From JBGPEQ01 sp050180895 (GTDB lineage: Bacteria; Pseudomonadota; Alphaproteobacteria; Dongiales; Dongiaceae): a stretch of DNA of 64,000 nt. Made by a program: the position numbers and the translations under genes. The stretch is taken from contig JBFXDS010000015.1 of NCBI GenBank assembly GCA_050180895.1, forward strand, positions 1 to 64,000, given 5' to 3'. This document shows, one piece after another, positions 43,369 to 51,370 of the stretch. Positions within the stretch are counted from its first letter, which is position 1; each line of letters opens with the position of its first letter. The notes beneath the pieces are model-generated. The model had not been told where the DNA came from and made no database searches. It saw only the letters and a program-made list of their open reading frames with translations.

Positions 43369-44403
43369 ATGCGCGTCGATCTCTTCGATTTCGAGCTGCC
43401 GCCGCATCTGATCGCCGACCGTCCGGCCGTGCCGCGCGATTCCGCGCGCCTCCTGGAGGTCGCGGAGACCTTGCATGACCATGTCGTGCGCGACCTGCCG
43501 GCGCTGCTGCGGCCCGGCGACCTGCTCGTCGTCAACGATACGCGCGTCATCCCCGCCCGGCTGTTCGGCCATCGCGAGACCGCCGCCATCGAGGTGACGC
43601 TGCACAAGGGCCTGGCCGCGGCGCGCTGGCGCGCCTTCGCCCGCCCCGCGCGCAAGTTGAAGCCCGGCGACGTCGTCGCCTTCGCGGCCGGCCTTTCCGC
43701 CACCGTCACCGACAAGGGCGAGGGCGGCGAGGTCGAGCTGGTGTTCGACCGCGGCGGCGCCGCGCTGATGGCGGCGCTGGCCGAGGTCGGCCGCATGCCG
43801 CTGCCGCCCTATATCAAGCGCCCGGCCGGCGCCGACGCCCGCGACCGCGAGGACTACCAGACCGTCTTCGCCGCGAAGGACGGCGCCGTGGCCGCGCCGA
43901 CCGCCGGCCTCCACTTTACGCCCGAATTGCTCGCCGCCCTCGACGCCCGCGGCATCGCCCGCGTCGCCGTCACGCTCCATGTCGGCGCCGGCACCTTCCT
44001 CCCGGTCAAAGCCGAGGACACGAAGGACCACGTCATGCACGCGGAGCATGGCGTCGTCGACGAAGCCGCCGCTGCCGCCATCGCGCGCACGCGCGAAGGA
44101 GGCGGCCGCATCGTCGCCGTCGGCACCACGAGCCTGCGCCTGCTCGAGAGCGCCGCGGACGAGCGCGGCGCCGTCCGTCCCTTCGCCGGCGACACCACGC
44201 TCTTCATCACCCCCGGCTACCGCTTCAAGGCCGTCGACCTTCTGCTGACCAACTTCCACCTCCCCCGCTCGACCCTGTTCATGCTGGTCTGCGCCTTCGC
44301 CGGCACGGAGCGCATGAAGGCCGCCTACGCCCACGCCAAATCCGCCCAATACCGCTTCTATTCCTACGGCGACTGCTGTCTCCTGCACCCGGAGAAGCGA
44401 TGA
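43369..44403 (+). CDS. queA: S-adenosylmethionine:tRNA ribosyltransferase-isomerase
   Basis: 344 residues. Transfers the ribosyl group of SAM to preQ1 in tRNA, giving epoxyqueuosine, the step before QueG. Family blocks: F-D-F-E-L-P-P-H-L-I-A, V-V-N-D-T-R-V-I-P-A-R-L, P-L-P-P-Y-I-K-R, A-A-P-T-A-G-L-H-F-T-P-E-L, and N-F-H-L-P-R-S-T-L-F-M-L near the end. Complete and of normal length. First of the queuosine genes here; tgt follows after a 244-base repeat-filled gap. Confidence 0.95.
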   Translation: MRVDLFDFELPPHLIADRPAVPRDSARLLEVAETLHDHVVRDLPALLRPGDLLVVNDTRVIPARLFGHRETAAIEVTLHKGLAAARWRAFARPARKLKPGDVVAFAAGLSATVTDKGEGGEVELVFDRGGAALMAALAEVGRMPLPPYIKRPAGADARDREDYQTVFAAKDGAVAAPTAGLHFTPELLAALDARGIARVAVTLHVGAGTFLPVKAEDTKDHVMHAEHGVVDEAAAAAIARTREGGGRIVAVGTTSLRLLESAADERGAVRPFAGDTTLFITPGYRFKAVDLLLTNFHLPRSTLFMLVCAFAGTERMKAAYAHAKSAQYRFYSYGDCCLLHPEKR

Positions 44404-44430
44404 ACCCGCAGATGCACCCAAGTGAATTTG

Positions 44431-44637
44431 TAGGGGCGAGCGGCGCTCGCCCGTCTCGCCACAGCCGCGATCGCCGGAGTCGCGCACGAACACGGGCGAG
44501 CGGCGCTCGTCCCTACAAGGGATCGTTCGAGCGCCCAGACCGATCGATGCACAACAAGAACCGTCATCCGCGTTCATCCGCGTTCATCTGCGGTTTCAAA
44601 TCCCTTCCTCTGCGTCTCCGCGTCTCCGCGGTTCACC
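44431..44637. repeat. Four dispersed repeats between queA and tgt
   Basis: GGGCGAGCGGCGCTCGCCC-type palindromes at 44431-44452 and 44493-44517 (two copies in opposite sense, making a larger inverted pair). Then CGTTCATCCGCGTTCATCTG at about 44572-44600, and the CTCCGCGTCTCCGCG family at 44607-44637. No coding potential is seen. The queA and tgt messages would contain several strong hairpins. Confidence 0.7.
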
Positions 44638-44647
44638 TCCCCCGCCC

Positions 44648-45778
44648 ATGACCGAATTCGCCTTCACCCTCCTCGCCGCCGACGGCCCAGCCCGCCGCGG
44701 CCGCATCGCCACCGCCCACGGCACGATCGAGACGCCGGCCTTCATGCCCGTCGGCACCGCCGCCACCGTGAAGGCCATGCTCCCCGACTCCGTCGCCGCC
44801 ACCGGCGCCGAGATCCTCCTCGGCAACACCTATCACCTGATGCTCCGCCCCGGCGCCGCGCGCGTCGAGAAGCTCGGCGGCCTGCACAAATTCATGAACT
44901 GGCCGCGCGCCATCCTCACGGATTCCGGCGGCTACCAGGTGATGTCCCTGGCCGAGCTGCGCACGCTCGACGAGACCGGCGTCACCTTCCGCTCCCACAT
45001 CGACGGCGCGATGCACGTGCTGACGCCGGAGCGCGCGATCCAGATCCAGCACGCCCTGGGATCCGACATCACCATGGTCCTCGACGAATGCACGCCCTTC
45101 CCGGTCGAGGAGGGCAAGGCCGCCGACTCCATGCGCCTCACCACGCGCTGGGCCGAGCGCTCGAAGGCGGCCTTCCGCCCGCGCCCCGGCCACGGCCTCT
45201 TCGGCATCGTCCAGGGCAGCGTCTATCCGAGCTTGCGCGCCGAATCCGCCGCCGGCCTCGTGCGCATCGGCTTCGACGGCTACGCCGTCGGCGGCCTCGC
45301 CGTCGGCGAGGGCCAGGCGGCGATGTTCGAGACGCTCGACGTCACCGTGCCGCTGCTCCCCGCCGACCGCCCGCGCTACCTCATGGGCGTCGGCAAGCCG
45401 GCGGACATCGTCGGCGCCGTGCGCCGCGGCATCGACATGTTCGACTGCGTGCTGCCGACGCGCTCCGGCCGCACCGGCCAGGTCTTCACCCGCCGCGGCG
45501 CCGTCAACATCCGCAACGCCCGCCACATCGAAGACCCGCGCCCCCTCGACGAGACCTGCGCCTGCCCCGCCTGCCGCTCTTACAGCCGCGCCTACCTCCA
45601 CCACCTCTGGCGCGCCGAAGAAATCCTCGGCCAAATGCTCCTCACCTGGCACAATTTGCACTACTACCAGCAGCTGATGGCCGGCTTGCGCGCCGCCATC
45701 GCCGAGGGCCGCCTCGCCGCGTGGACCGCCGCCTTCGAGGCGGAGCAGGCGGGAGGCGACATCGAGCCGATCGGGTGA
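44648..45778 (+). CDS. tgt: tRNA-guanine transglycosylase
   Basis: 376 residues, TIM-barrel enzyme that swaps guanine 34 for preQ1 in tRNAs with GUN anticodons. Active-site region D-S-G-G-Y-Q-V, and G-L-F-G-I-V-Q-G-S plus G-G-L-A-V-G-E. Zinc site C-x-C-x2-C near residue 305 (C-A-C-P-A-C) with a histidine in Y-L-H-H-L. Complete. Followed by a toxin-antitoxin pair, then queF and queG. Confidence 0.95.
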   Translation: MTEFAFTLLAADGPARRGRIATAHGTIETPAFMPVGTAATVKAMLPDSVAATGAEILLGNTYHLMLRPGAARVEKLGGLHKFMNWPRAILTDSGGYQVMSLAELRTLDETGVTFRSHIDGAMHVLTPERAIQIQHALGSDITMVLDECTPFPVEEGKAADSMRLTTRWAERSKAAFRPRPGHGLFGIVQGSVYPSLRAESAAGLVRIGFDGYAVGGLAVGEGQAAMFETLDVTVPLLPADRPRYLMGVGKPADIVGAVRRGIDMFDCVLPTRSGRTGQVFTRRGAVNIRNARHIEDPRPLDETCACPACRSYSRAYLHHLWRAEEILGQMLLTWHNLHYYQQLMAGLRAAIAEGRLAAWTAAFEAEQAGGDIEPIG

Positions 45779-45890
45779 GGTCGGCGCAACAGTTGTAGGC
45801 AGCCGCCCGTCCCTCCGTCGCACGGTCGCCGCATCGTGTAGGGGCGGCCCCATGTGGCCGCCCGCGGACCGTTCGACCGCGGCCCTGCCC

Positions 45891-45919
45891 TTGCACCCAC
45901 CCACCGCGCAGCATAGCTT
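45891..45919 (+). promoter_or_regulatory. Promoter of the DUF433/PIN-like pair, probably leaderless
   Basis: TTGCAC (45891-45896), 17-base spacer, TAGCTT (45914-45919). The ATG at 45926 lies exactly where transcription should start, and no Shine-Dalgarno sequence precedes it. A palindromic repeat relative (GGGGCGGCC...GGCCGCCC) lies just upstream at 45840-45865. Confidence 0.5.
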
Positions 45920-45925
45920 GTAACC

Positions 45926-46144
45926 ATGCTGGACTGGAGCACATGCCCCGCCGTCGAACGCGTGCCCGGAAAGGTGAGCGGCGCTTGGCTGTTCAAGGGC
46001 ACCCGCGTGCCGGTGAAGGCGCTCTTCGAAAATCTCGAGGATGGTGCCAGCATCAACGATTTCCTTGCGTGGTTCCCTGGTGTGAGTCGGGAGCAGGTCG
46101 AAGCCGTCCTCGCGCACGCGGAACGAAGCCTGGAAGTCGCCTGA
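45926..46144 (+). CDS. DUF433-family antitoxin
   Basis: 72 residues. DUF433 pattern: V-P-G-K-V-S-G-A-W-L-F-K-G-T-R-V-P-V at the centre, then N-L-E-D-G-A-S-I-N-D-F-L-A-W-F-P-G-V and a helical tail with V-E-A-V-L. DUF433 proteins contain a winged/HTH-like fold and pair with PIN-like DUF5615 toxins. Eighteen bases separate it from its partner gene. It interrupts the tgt-queF order, so it was probably inserted. Confidence 0.85.
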   Translation: MLDWSTCPAVERVPGKVSGAWLFKGTRVPVKALFENLEDGASINDFLAWFPGVSREQVEAVLAHAERSLEVA

Positions 46145-46162
46145 GACCAAACCCTGGCGCCG

Positions 46163-46480
46163 ATGCTGATTCTCTTCGACCAGGGCACTCCGGCACCGCT
46201 TCGCCGCCATCTGGTCAGCCACACTATCAAGACCGCGCACGAAATGGGTTGGGCCGGGTTTGACAACGGTCATCTGCTCGCGATGGCCGAAACTGAATTC
46301 GATGCCCTCGTCACGACCGACCAGAATCTGCGCTACCAGCAGAACGTTGCGGGACGGCATCTCGCCATTCTGGTCCTGCCAACGACAAGCTGGCCGAAGA
46401 TTCAACAGAACATCGCCGAAGTAACCGCCGCTATCGACGCACTGAAGTCCGGCGACTTCACCGAACTGCACTTCGCATAG
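46163..46480 (+). CDS. DUF5615 PIN-like toxin
   Basis: 105 residues. PIN-like nuclease fold: first acidic residue D6 in L-I-L-F-D-Q-G-T-P, then D47 (E-F-D-A-L-V-T) and D53 (T-T-D-Q-N-L). Early H-T-I-K-T-A-H-E-M-G-W and the L-P-T-T-S-W segment are typical of DUF5615. Predicted RNase of a type II toxin-antitoxin module with the DUF433 protein. The start follows AGACC-poor sequence; translation is probably coupled. Confidence 0.83.
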   Translation: MLILFDQGTPAPLRRHLVSHTIKTAHEMGWAGFDNGHLLAMAETEFDALVTTDQNLRYQQNVAGRHLAILVLPTTSWPKIQQNIAEVTAAIDALKSGDFTELHFA

Positions 46481-46662
46481 CTGCCGGAATGGGCGCCCCA
46501 CGACAGGGTGTAGGGCGACCGGCAGGTCGCCCGTCCATCCGCTGCGCTGTTTCAACCCATGTGTAAAGTTTTGTTTTCACGTCCAGCGCACCCCGCCCAA
46601 TTCTGTCCATCCTCACATTTCGCCGTTGGCCCCGTCCGGCGGGCGGGGATAGGGTGCGCGCC

Positions 46663-47142
46663 ATGGCTCGCCCCCGCCTGCCCGCGAAGCGCCGCCCCCG
46701 CCTCACCCAGCTCGGCCGCCCGACGGCCCTGCCGGCCTCGCCGGCGGCGGCGGTCCTGGAGACCGTGCCCAACCCGCATCCCGGCACCCTCTACCTCGTG
46801 CGCTTCACCGCGCCGGAGTTCACCACCCTCTGCCCGATCACCGGCCAGCCCGATTTCGCCCACTTGGTGATCGATTACGTGCCGAAGGCGCGCCTCGTCG
46901 AGAGCAAGTCGCTGAAGCTCTTCCTCGGTGCCTTCCGCAACCACGGCGGCTTCCACGAGGCCTGCACGGTCGGCATCGCCCGGCGCCTGGTGGCGGCGCT
47001 GAAGCCGGCGTGGCTCCGGATCGGCGGCTACTGGTATCCGCGCGGCGGCATCCCGATCGACGTGTTCTACCAGACCGGCCCGGCGCCCAAGGGCCTGTGG
47101 CTGCCGGACCAGGGCGTTGTGCCCTATCGCGGCCGGGGATGA
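46663..47142 (+). CDS. queF: NADPH-dependent 7-cyano-7-deazaguanine reductase
   Basis: 159 residues, short single-module QueF. Reduces preQ0 to preQ1. Covalent-intermediate cysteine C57 (T-T-L-C-P-I-T-G-Q-P-D) with D64, the NADPH-loop E80-S-K-S-L-K, and F-H-E at 97-99 that binds the base. ATG 46663 is used; a GTG nine bases before it is possible. Its stop overlaps the queG start by ATGA, so the pair is translationally coupled. Confidence 0.94.
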   Translation: MARPRLPAKRRPRLTQLGRPTALPASPAAAVLETVPNPHPGTLYLVRFTAPEFTTLCPITGQPDFAHLVIDYVPKARLVESKSLKLFLGAFRNHGGFHEACTVGIARRLVAALKPAWLRIGGYWYPRGGIPIDVFYQTGPAPKGLWLPDQGVVPYRGRG

Positions 47143-48320
47143 CTCCGACCCCGATCGCGATCAAGGACGCCATCCGCGATCACGCGCGCGCGCTCGGCTT
47201 CGATGCGGTCGGCTTCGCTGGCACCGACATCGGCGAGTCCGGCCGGCGGCTGCGGCAGTTCCTCGATGCCGGCCTGCACGGCGACATGGGCTGGCTCGCG
47301 GCCAAGGCCGAGCGCCGGGTCGATCCGAAGGCGCTGTGGCCGGAGGCGCGCAGCATCGTCGTCCTCGGCCTCGGCTACGGCCCGGCCATCGACCCGCTGG
47401 AGCCGCTGTCGCGCCGCGAGCGTGGCACCGTCTCGGTCTACGCCCAGGGCCGCGACTACCACGACGTGGTCAAGGTCCGCCTGAAGCAGCTGGCGGGCTG
47501 GCTGCAGGCCACCTACGGCGGCGCGGTCAAGGTCTTCGTCGACACCGCGCCGGTCATGGAGAAGCCGCTGGCCGCGCGCGCCGGCCTCGGCTGGCAGGGC
47601 AAGCACACCAACCTCGTCTCGCGCCAACACGGCTCCTGGCTCTTCCTCGGCGAGATCTTCACCACGCTCGACCTGCCGCCCGACGCGCCCGAGCAAGACC
47701 ATTGCGGCACCTGCCGGGCCTGCCTCGACGTCTGCCCCACGCGGGCCTTCCCGGCCCCCTACCGGCTCGACGCCCGCCGCTGCATCTCCTACCTCACCAT
47801 CGAGCACAAGGGTCCCATCCCCCGCGAGTTCCGGCCGGCGATGGGCAACCGCATCTATGGCTGCGACGACTGCCTCGCCGTCTGCCCCTGGAACAAGTTC
47901 GCGTCGCGCACCGCCGAATACGCCTTCCTGCCCCGCGCCGAGCTCACCGCCCCCCGCCTCGCCGATCTCGCCCGGCTCGACGACGCCGCCTTCCGCACCC
48001 TCTTCTCGGGCTCCCCCATCAAGCGCACCGGCCGCGCCCGCTTTGTCCGCAACGTCCTCATCGCCCTCGGCAACAGCAACGACCCATCCGTGATGCCGAT
48101 CATCGAGTCCCTCCTCGACGACGAGTCCCCTTTGGTCCGCGGCGCCGCCGTCTGGGCTCTCTCCCGCCTCGTCGCGCCCGCCCAATTCGCCCACGCCCGC
48201 ACAACCCGCGCCCCCGCCGAACCCGACCTAACCGTCCGCGCCGAATGGGACGCGACGAGCGCAGTCATTCCCTCCCCCCTTGAGGGGGAGGGCAGGGTGG
48301 GGGGTCGGCGCGGGGCATAA
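47139..48320 (+). CDS. queG: Epoxyqueuosine reductase (cobalamin-dependent)
   Basis: 393 residues. Removes the epoxide oxygen in the last step of queuosine formation, using B12 and two [4Fe-4S] clusters. Cluster cysteines: C-G-T-C-R-A-C-L-D-V-C-P and C-D-D-C-L-A-V-C-P-W-N. A HEAT-like region with N-V-L-I-A-L-G-N-S follows. The last 16 residues (378-393, P-S-P-L-E-G-E-G-R-V-G-G) are encoded by the intergenic hairpin repeat at 48269-48311, so the natural end was overrun by that element. Confidence 0.93.
   Translation: MTPTPIAIKDAIRDHARALGFDAVGFAGTDIGESGRRLRQFLDAGLHGDMGWLAAKAERRVDPKALWPEARSIVVLGLGYGPAIDPLEPLSRRERGTVSVYAQGRDYHDVVKVRLKQLAGWLQATYGGAVKVFVDTAPVMEKPLAARAGLGWQGKHTNLVSRQHGSWLFLGEIFTTLDLPPDAPEQDHCGTCRACLDVCPTRAFPAPYRLDARRCISYLTIEHKGPIPREFRPAMGNRIYGCDDCLAVCPWNKFASRTAEYAFLPRAELTAPRLADLARLDDAAFRTLFSGSPIKRTGRARFVRNVLIALGNSNDPSVMPIIESLLDDESPLVRGAAVWALSRLVAPAQFAHARTTRAPAEPDLTVRAEWDATSAVIPSPLEGEGRVGGRRGA
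48269..48311 (+). repeat. CCCTCCCCC...GGGGGAGGG dispersed repeat inside the queG end
   Basis: Hairpin CCCTCCCCCCTTGAGGGGGA with the family's flanking GGGCAGGGTGGGGGGT. Read in frame it gives the last residues of QueG before TAA at 48318. Confidence 0.75.
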
Positions 48321-48406
48321 CCGCGGACACAGAACTGTTATTTGCCCGGGCACCGGTTCCTGCCGACACTGTGCCGAAATCACTCATGGGAGGGAGGACG
48401 ATCAGC

Positions 48407-49174
48407 ATGACCGCACTCGCACGCCGCACCATCGTCACCGGCATCGCCGGCCTGCCGCTGGCTACCATCCTCGCCGATCCGAAGCTGGCCGCCCTGGCCG
48501 CCGAGTCGCTGGAGACCGTCGGCGTCACGACGCCCGGCGGCCGCAACGTCTCGGCCGCGCTCGCCGTGCCGGCCACGACTCCGGCGCCCGCCGTGCTGTT
48601 GATCCACGAATGGTGGGGTCTCAACGACGAGATCAAGACCATGGCGGCCGAGTTCGCCAAGGAGGGCTTCCTGGCCCTCGCCGTCGATCTCTATGACGGC
48701 AAGGTCGCGACCGATCCGGCGGGCGCCGAAAGCCTGATGAAGGCGGTCGATGCGGCGCAGGCCGACGACACGCTCGGCGCCTGGGTCGCCTGGCTCAAGG
48801 CCGACAGCCGCTCCACCGGCAAGGTCGGCACCGTCGGCTGGTGCTTCGGCGGCGGCTGGTCGCTCAACGCCTCGATCGCCAATGCCGTCGACGCCACCGT
48901 GATCTATTACGGCCGCGTCGACCGCACGGCCGACGACCTCAAGAGCCTCCACGGCCCGGTGCTCGGCCATTTCGCCGAGCAGGACCAGTGGATCAACAAG
49001 GAGATGGTCGACGGCTTCGCGGCCGCCATGGCGCAGGCCGGCAAGCCGGCGGAGATCCACTGGTACGCGGCCAACCACGCCTTCGCCAACCCCACCGGCC
49101 AGAACTACGACGGCGACGACGCCCAGGCCGCCTGGCAGCGCACGCTGGCGTTCTTCCGCCAGAACTTGGCCTAG
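48407..49174 (+). CDS. Dienelactone hydrolase-family protein, exported
   Basis: 255 residues, alpha/beta hydrolase. The triad is C146 (G-W-C-F-G-G-G), D193 (E-Q-D-Q-W) and H224 (N-H-A-F-A-N-P), with E68 (H-E-W-W-G-L-N) as in dienelactone hydrolase. Cysteine as nucleophile and this order place it in that family; the true ester is unknown. The N-terminus A-R-R-T-I-V-T-G-I-A-G-L-P-L-A resembles a Tat signal with cleavage near residue 30. The ATG at 48407 follows GGGAGGGAGG closely, better than the GTG 36 bases upstream. Confidence 0.85.
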   Translation: MTALARRTIVTGIAGLPLATILADPKLAALAAESLETVGVTTPGGRNVSAALAVPATTPAPAVLLIHEWWGLNDEIKTMAAEFAKEGFLALAVDLYDGKVATDPAGAESLMKAVDAAQADDTLGAWVAWLKADSRSTGKVGTVGWCFGGGWSLNASIANAVDATVIYYGRVDRTADDLKSLHGPVLGHFAEQDQWINKEMVDGFAAAMAQAGKPAEIHWYAANHAFANPTGQNYDGDDAQAAWQRTLAFFRQNLA

Positions 49175-49207
49175 CGGGGCGCCGGCCTCTGCCGGGATCG
49201 GCAAGGT

Positions 49208-49291
49208 GCGTCCTTCGACAAGCTCAGGATGAGGGCTTTTCTTCGTGCCATAAAGATTTCTCCTCATCCTGAGCTTGTCGAAGGACGCACG
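49208..49291. repeat. Full 84-bp inverted dispersed repeat (CCTTCGACAAGCTCAGGATG arms)
   Basis: Left arm 49208-49236, right arm 49262-49291, with the TTTTCTTCGTGCC middle. The best-preserved copy in the window. Lies just after the dienelactone hydrolase gene and may end its transcript. Confidence 0.78.
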
Positions 49292-49319
49292 GCGCACGTG
49301 CAGGCCGAAATCTTCACTT

Positions 49320-49474
49320 GATCTCAACCACCCGAATCATATCTCTAACGTCCAGACGCAATCGCACGTGCCAATGGCCCCCGGGGCGCGACCCCAGGGT
49401 TACGCTACGACGTTAGGCGTCCTTTTCGGATCGGCTGACCTCGCCAGAGGTCGGGACCTTGGAGGGACTTCGAA
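49320..49474 (+). other. Possible structured leader of the glutamine amidotransferase gene
   Basis: The 300 bases between genes hold the repeat above and then this stretch. Visible hairpins: CCCCGGGGCGCGACCCC around 49381-49395 and a perfect six-base stem GACCTC-GCCA-GAGGTC (49437-49452). GGAGGG at 49461-49466 is the ribosome site for the ATG at 49475. No known riboswitch class was recognised. Confidence 0.35.
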
Positions 49475-50299
49475 ATGGTTGTAGCTCGCCGCGCGCGGCG
49501 TCCGCTCGCCCACGACTCCATCGGCATCGAATTTGCGGCCGCGCGCCTGCTCGTGGTCCAGAGCTGCCCGGTGACGCCCGCCGGCATCGTCGGCCAGGTG
49601 GCCAAAGCGCGCGGTGCGGCGCTCTCCACCATCTTCCCCCATCGCCGCGAGGCGCTGCCGCGCAGCACCGCCGACTTCGATGGCATGATCATCCTCGGCG
49701 GGCCGATGCATGCCGGCGATGACGCGGCCTATCCGGCCTTCCGCCGGCTGCTGCCGCTCATCCGCCGCTTCCACCTCCAGGGCAAGCCGCTGTTCGGCAT
49801 CTGCCTCGGCGCGCAGCTGATCGCCCGCGCCTTCGGCCGGCCCGTCTACCGCTTCGGCGGCTGCGAGGTCGGCTACCTGCCAGTGCAGATCACGGACGGC
49901 GGTCAGCAGGATCCTCTGCTCAGCGGCCTCGCGGCTGAGCAGCGCATCATGCAGATGCACGAGGACAGCTTCGACCTGCCGGATGGCGCCGTGCTGCTGA
50001 TGCGTAACGACATCTGCGCCAACCAGGCCTTCCGTCTGGGCCGCACGACCTACGGCTTCCAGTTCCATCTGGAGGTGACGGAGACCGACGCCCGCAACTT
50101 CCCGCGCGATTGCTGGCCCGCCCTGCAGCGCCATTTCGGCGCCGGCGCCGAGGCCGAGGAAGCCCGCGTCCTCGCCGAGGTCGAGGCGCACTACGCCGAG
50201 GGCGAGCATTTCTGCCGCATGGTGACCGAACGTTGGCTCGACCTTGTCGCCGAGTGCCGCGCCGGCGCGGCCGAGCGCCGACGCAAACGGGCGGCTTGA
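49475..50299 (+). CDS. Class I glutamine amidotransferase-like protein
   Basis: 274 residues. GATase1 triad complete: C110 (G-I-C-L-G-A-Q), H198 and E200 (F-Q-F-H-L-E-V-T). F-D-G-M-I-I-L-G-G-P-M lies near residue 70. Stand-alone domains of this kind include GMP-synthase-like and gamma-glutamyl-polyamine hydrolases; which one this is cannot be said. Residues 1-20 are basic and may be unneeded. GGAGGG nine bases upstream supports the start. The convergent phytase-like gene ends eight bases after it. Confidence 0.82.
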   Translation: MVVARRARRPLAHDSIGIEFAAARLLVVQSCPVTPAGIVGQVAKARGAALSTIFPHRREALPRSTADFDGMIILGGPMHAGDDAAYPAFRRLLPLIRRFHLQGKPLFGICLGAQLIARAFGRPVYRFGGCEVGYLPVQITDGGQQDPLLSGLAAEQRIMQMHEDSFDLPDGAVLLMRNDICANQAFRLGRTTYGFQFHLEVTETDARNFPRDCWPALQRHFGAGAEAEEARVLAEVEAHYAEGEHFCRMVTERWLDLVAECRAGAAERRRKRAA

Positions 50300-50306
50300 T
50301 CCTTCC

Positions 50307-51326
50307 CTAGTCAGCCCGCGTCTGGAACGGCAGCAGGCGAGCCCGGAACTGCAGCAGCAAGGTGCGCTGTTTGTCGGATTGGTTGTCGTCCGAGAGGATA
50401 TAGACGAACGTTTGGCCGTCACCCGCGGGGCGCACAGCGAGACATTCAAAGTTGTCGACGCTGAGCGGCAGCCTGAGTGTGGCGAGAGTGAAGCTGGCGA
50501 TGCGGTAGCTGATGATGGACGGAAAGAGGACGGAGATGCGCGCCGCCGGCCCGTCCGCTTCGGTATAGCGGCGCTCCAGCAGGAGCGTGAGGCTATGATC
50601 GACCTTCTCGCCCGCAGCTGGCTGCGGGCTCGGCAGTAGCGCGAGCGCAGTCGGCTCGAACCCGTCCGAGCGTTCGATGGCGAACTCGCTCCATCGGTTT
50701 GCGCGGGCACTCCAGGTCCAGCCGCGGCTCTCGGTCGCACCGCTTGGCGCACCCTCGGCGACGATCGTCAGGTTCCCCGCGGCGTCGGCGATCATCCCCT
50801 CGATGCCGGCGTTCTCGGGCAAGGATTGGATGCCATCCGGCGCTGGCACAGGCAGTGCCGGGCCGGCGGGAAGTCCGCCCGCCGCGGCATAGCGCCAGAT
50901 GCGATGCCGCCGTTCGAACGAGACCAGGAGATGGCCATCGGACGCCAGGGCGACCTCCTCCGCGTCGCTCCATTCCTTGTCGGTCACCGGCTTTCCGGCT
51001 TCGTCCAGCAGCGGCTCGATTCGTGCCGCGCCCACGCCGGTCAGCGCTCCGGTCGCGTCGTGCGTCAGTTCCAGCCTGAGCCAGTGCCCGACGTCGGAGA
51101 CCGCGAGCAGCGAGCCGCCGTCCGCCGCCAGCACCATGCCGGAATAGCCGCCCCATTCCGGCGCCGTCGAATCGAGCGCGAAGCCCGCCACATAGTCGAG
51201 CGCCTCGACTCGCGTCCGCTGCGGGTCGCGGGAATCGAGCGGCACCGGAGTCGCGGTGACCGTGATGTCCGCCGCTATGGCGGGCGCGGCGACGAGCCAG
51301 CACAGAACGGCAGGCAGCAGGCGCAT
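50307..51326 (-). CDS. Secreted esterase-like/phytase-family protein, copy 2
   Basis: 339 residues, with signal peptide L-L-P-A-V-L-C-W-L-V-A-A-P-A-I-A-A from the ATG at 51326. The PF13449-type beta-propeller pattern follows: D-Y-V-A-G-F-A-L near residue 50, G-G-Y-S-G-M-V-L, D-A-E-E-V-A-L-A, G-I-E-G-M-I-A-D and D-N-F-E-C-L-A-V. Activity of such proteins is often labelled esterase-like phytase but is mostly untested. It matches the next gene along its whole length. An alternative ATG at 51374 overlaps that gene's stop by ATGA, giving 16 extra residues before the signal. Confidence 0.8.
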   Translation of the reverse strand: MRLLPAVLCWLVAAPAIAADITVTATPVPLDSRDPQRTRVEALDYVAGFALDSTAPEWGGYSGMVLAADGGSLLAVSDVGHWLRLELTHDATGALTGVGAARIEPLLDEAGKPVTDKEWSDAEEVALASDGHLLVSFERRHRIWRYAAAGGLPAGPALPVPAPDGIQSLPENAGIEGMIADAAGNLTIVAEGAPSGATESRGWTWSARANRWSEFAIERSDGFEPTALALLPSPQPAAGEKVDHSLTLLLERRYTEADGPAARISVLFPSIISYRIASFTLATLRLPLSVDNFECLAVRPAGDGQTFVYILSDDNQSDKQRTLLLQFRARLLPFQTRAD

Positions 51327-51370
51327 CGCCGGCGAGCTTATCAGCGGTGCATGACCGCGCAATGACGTCG

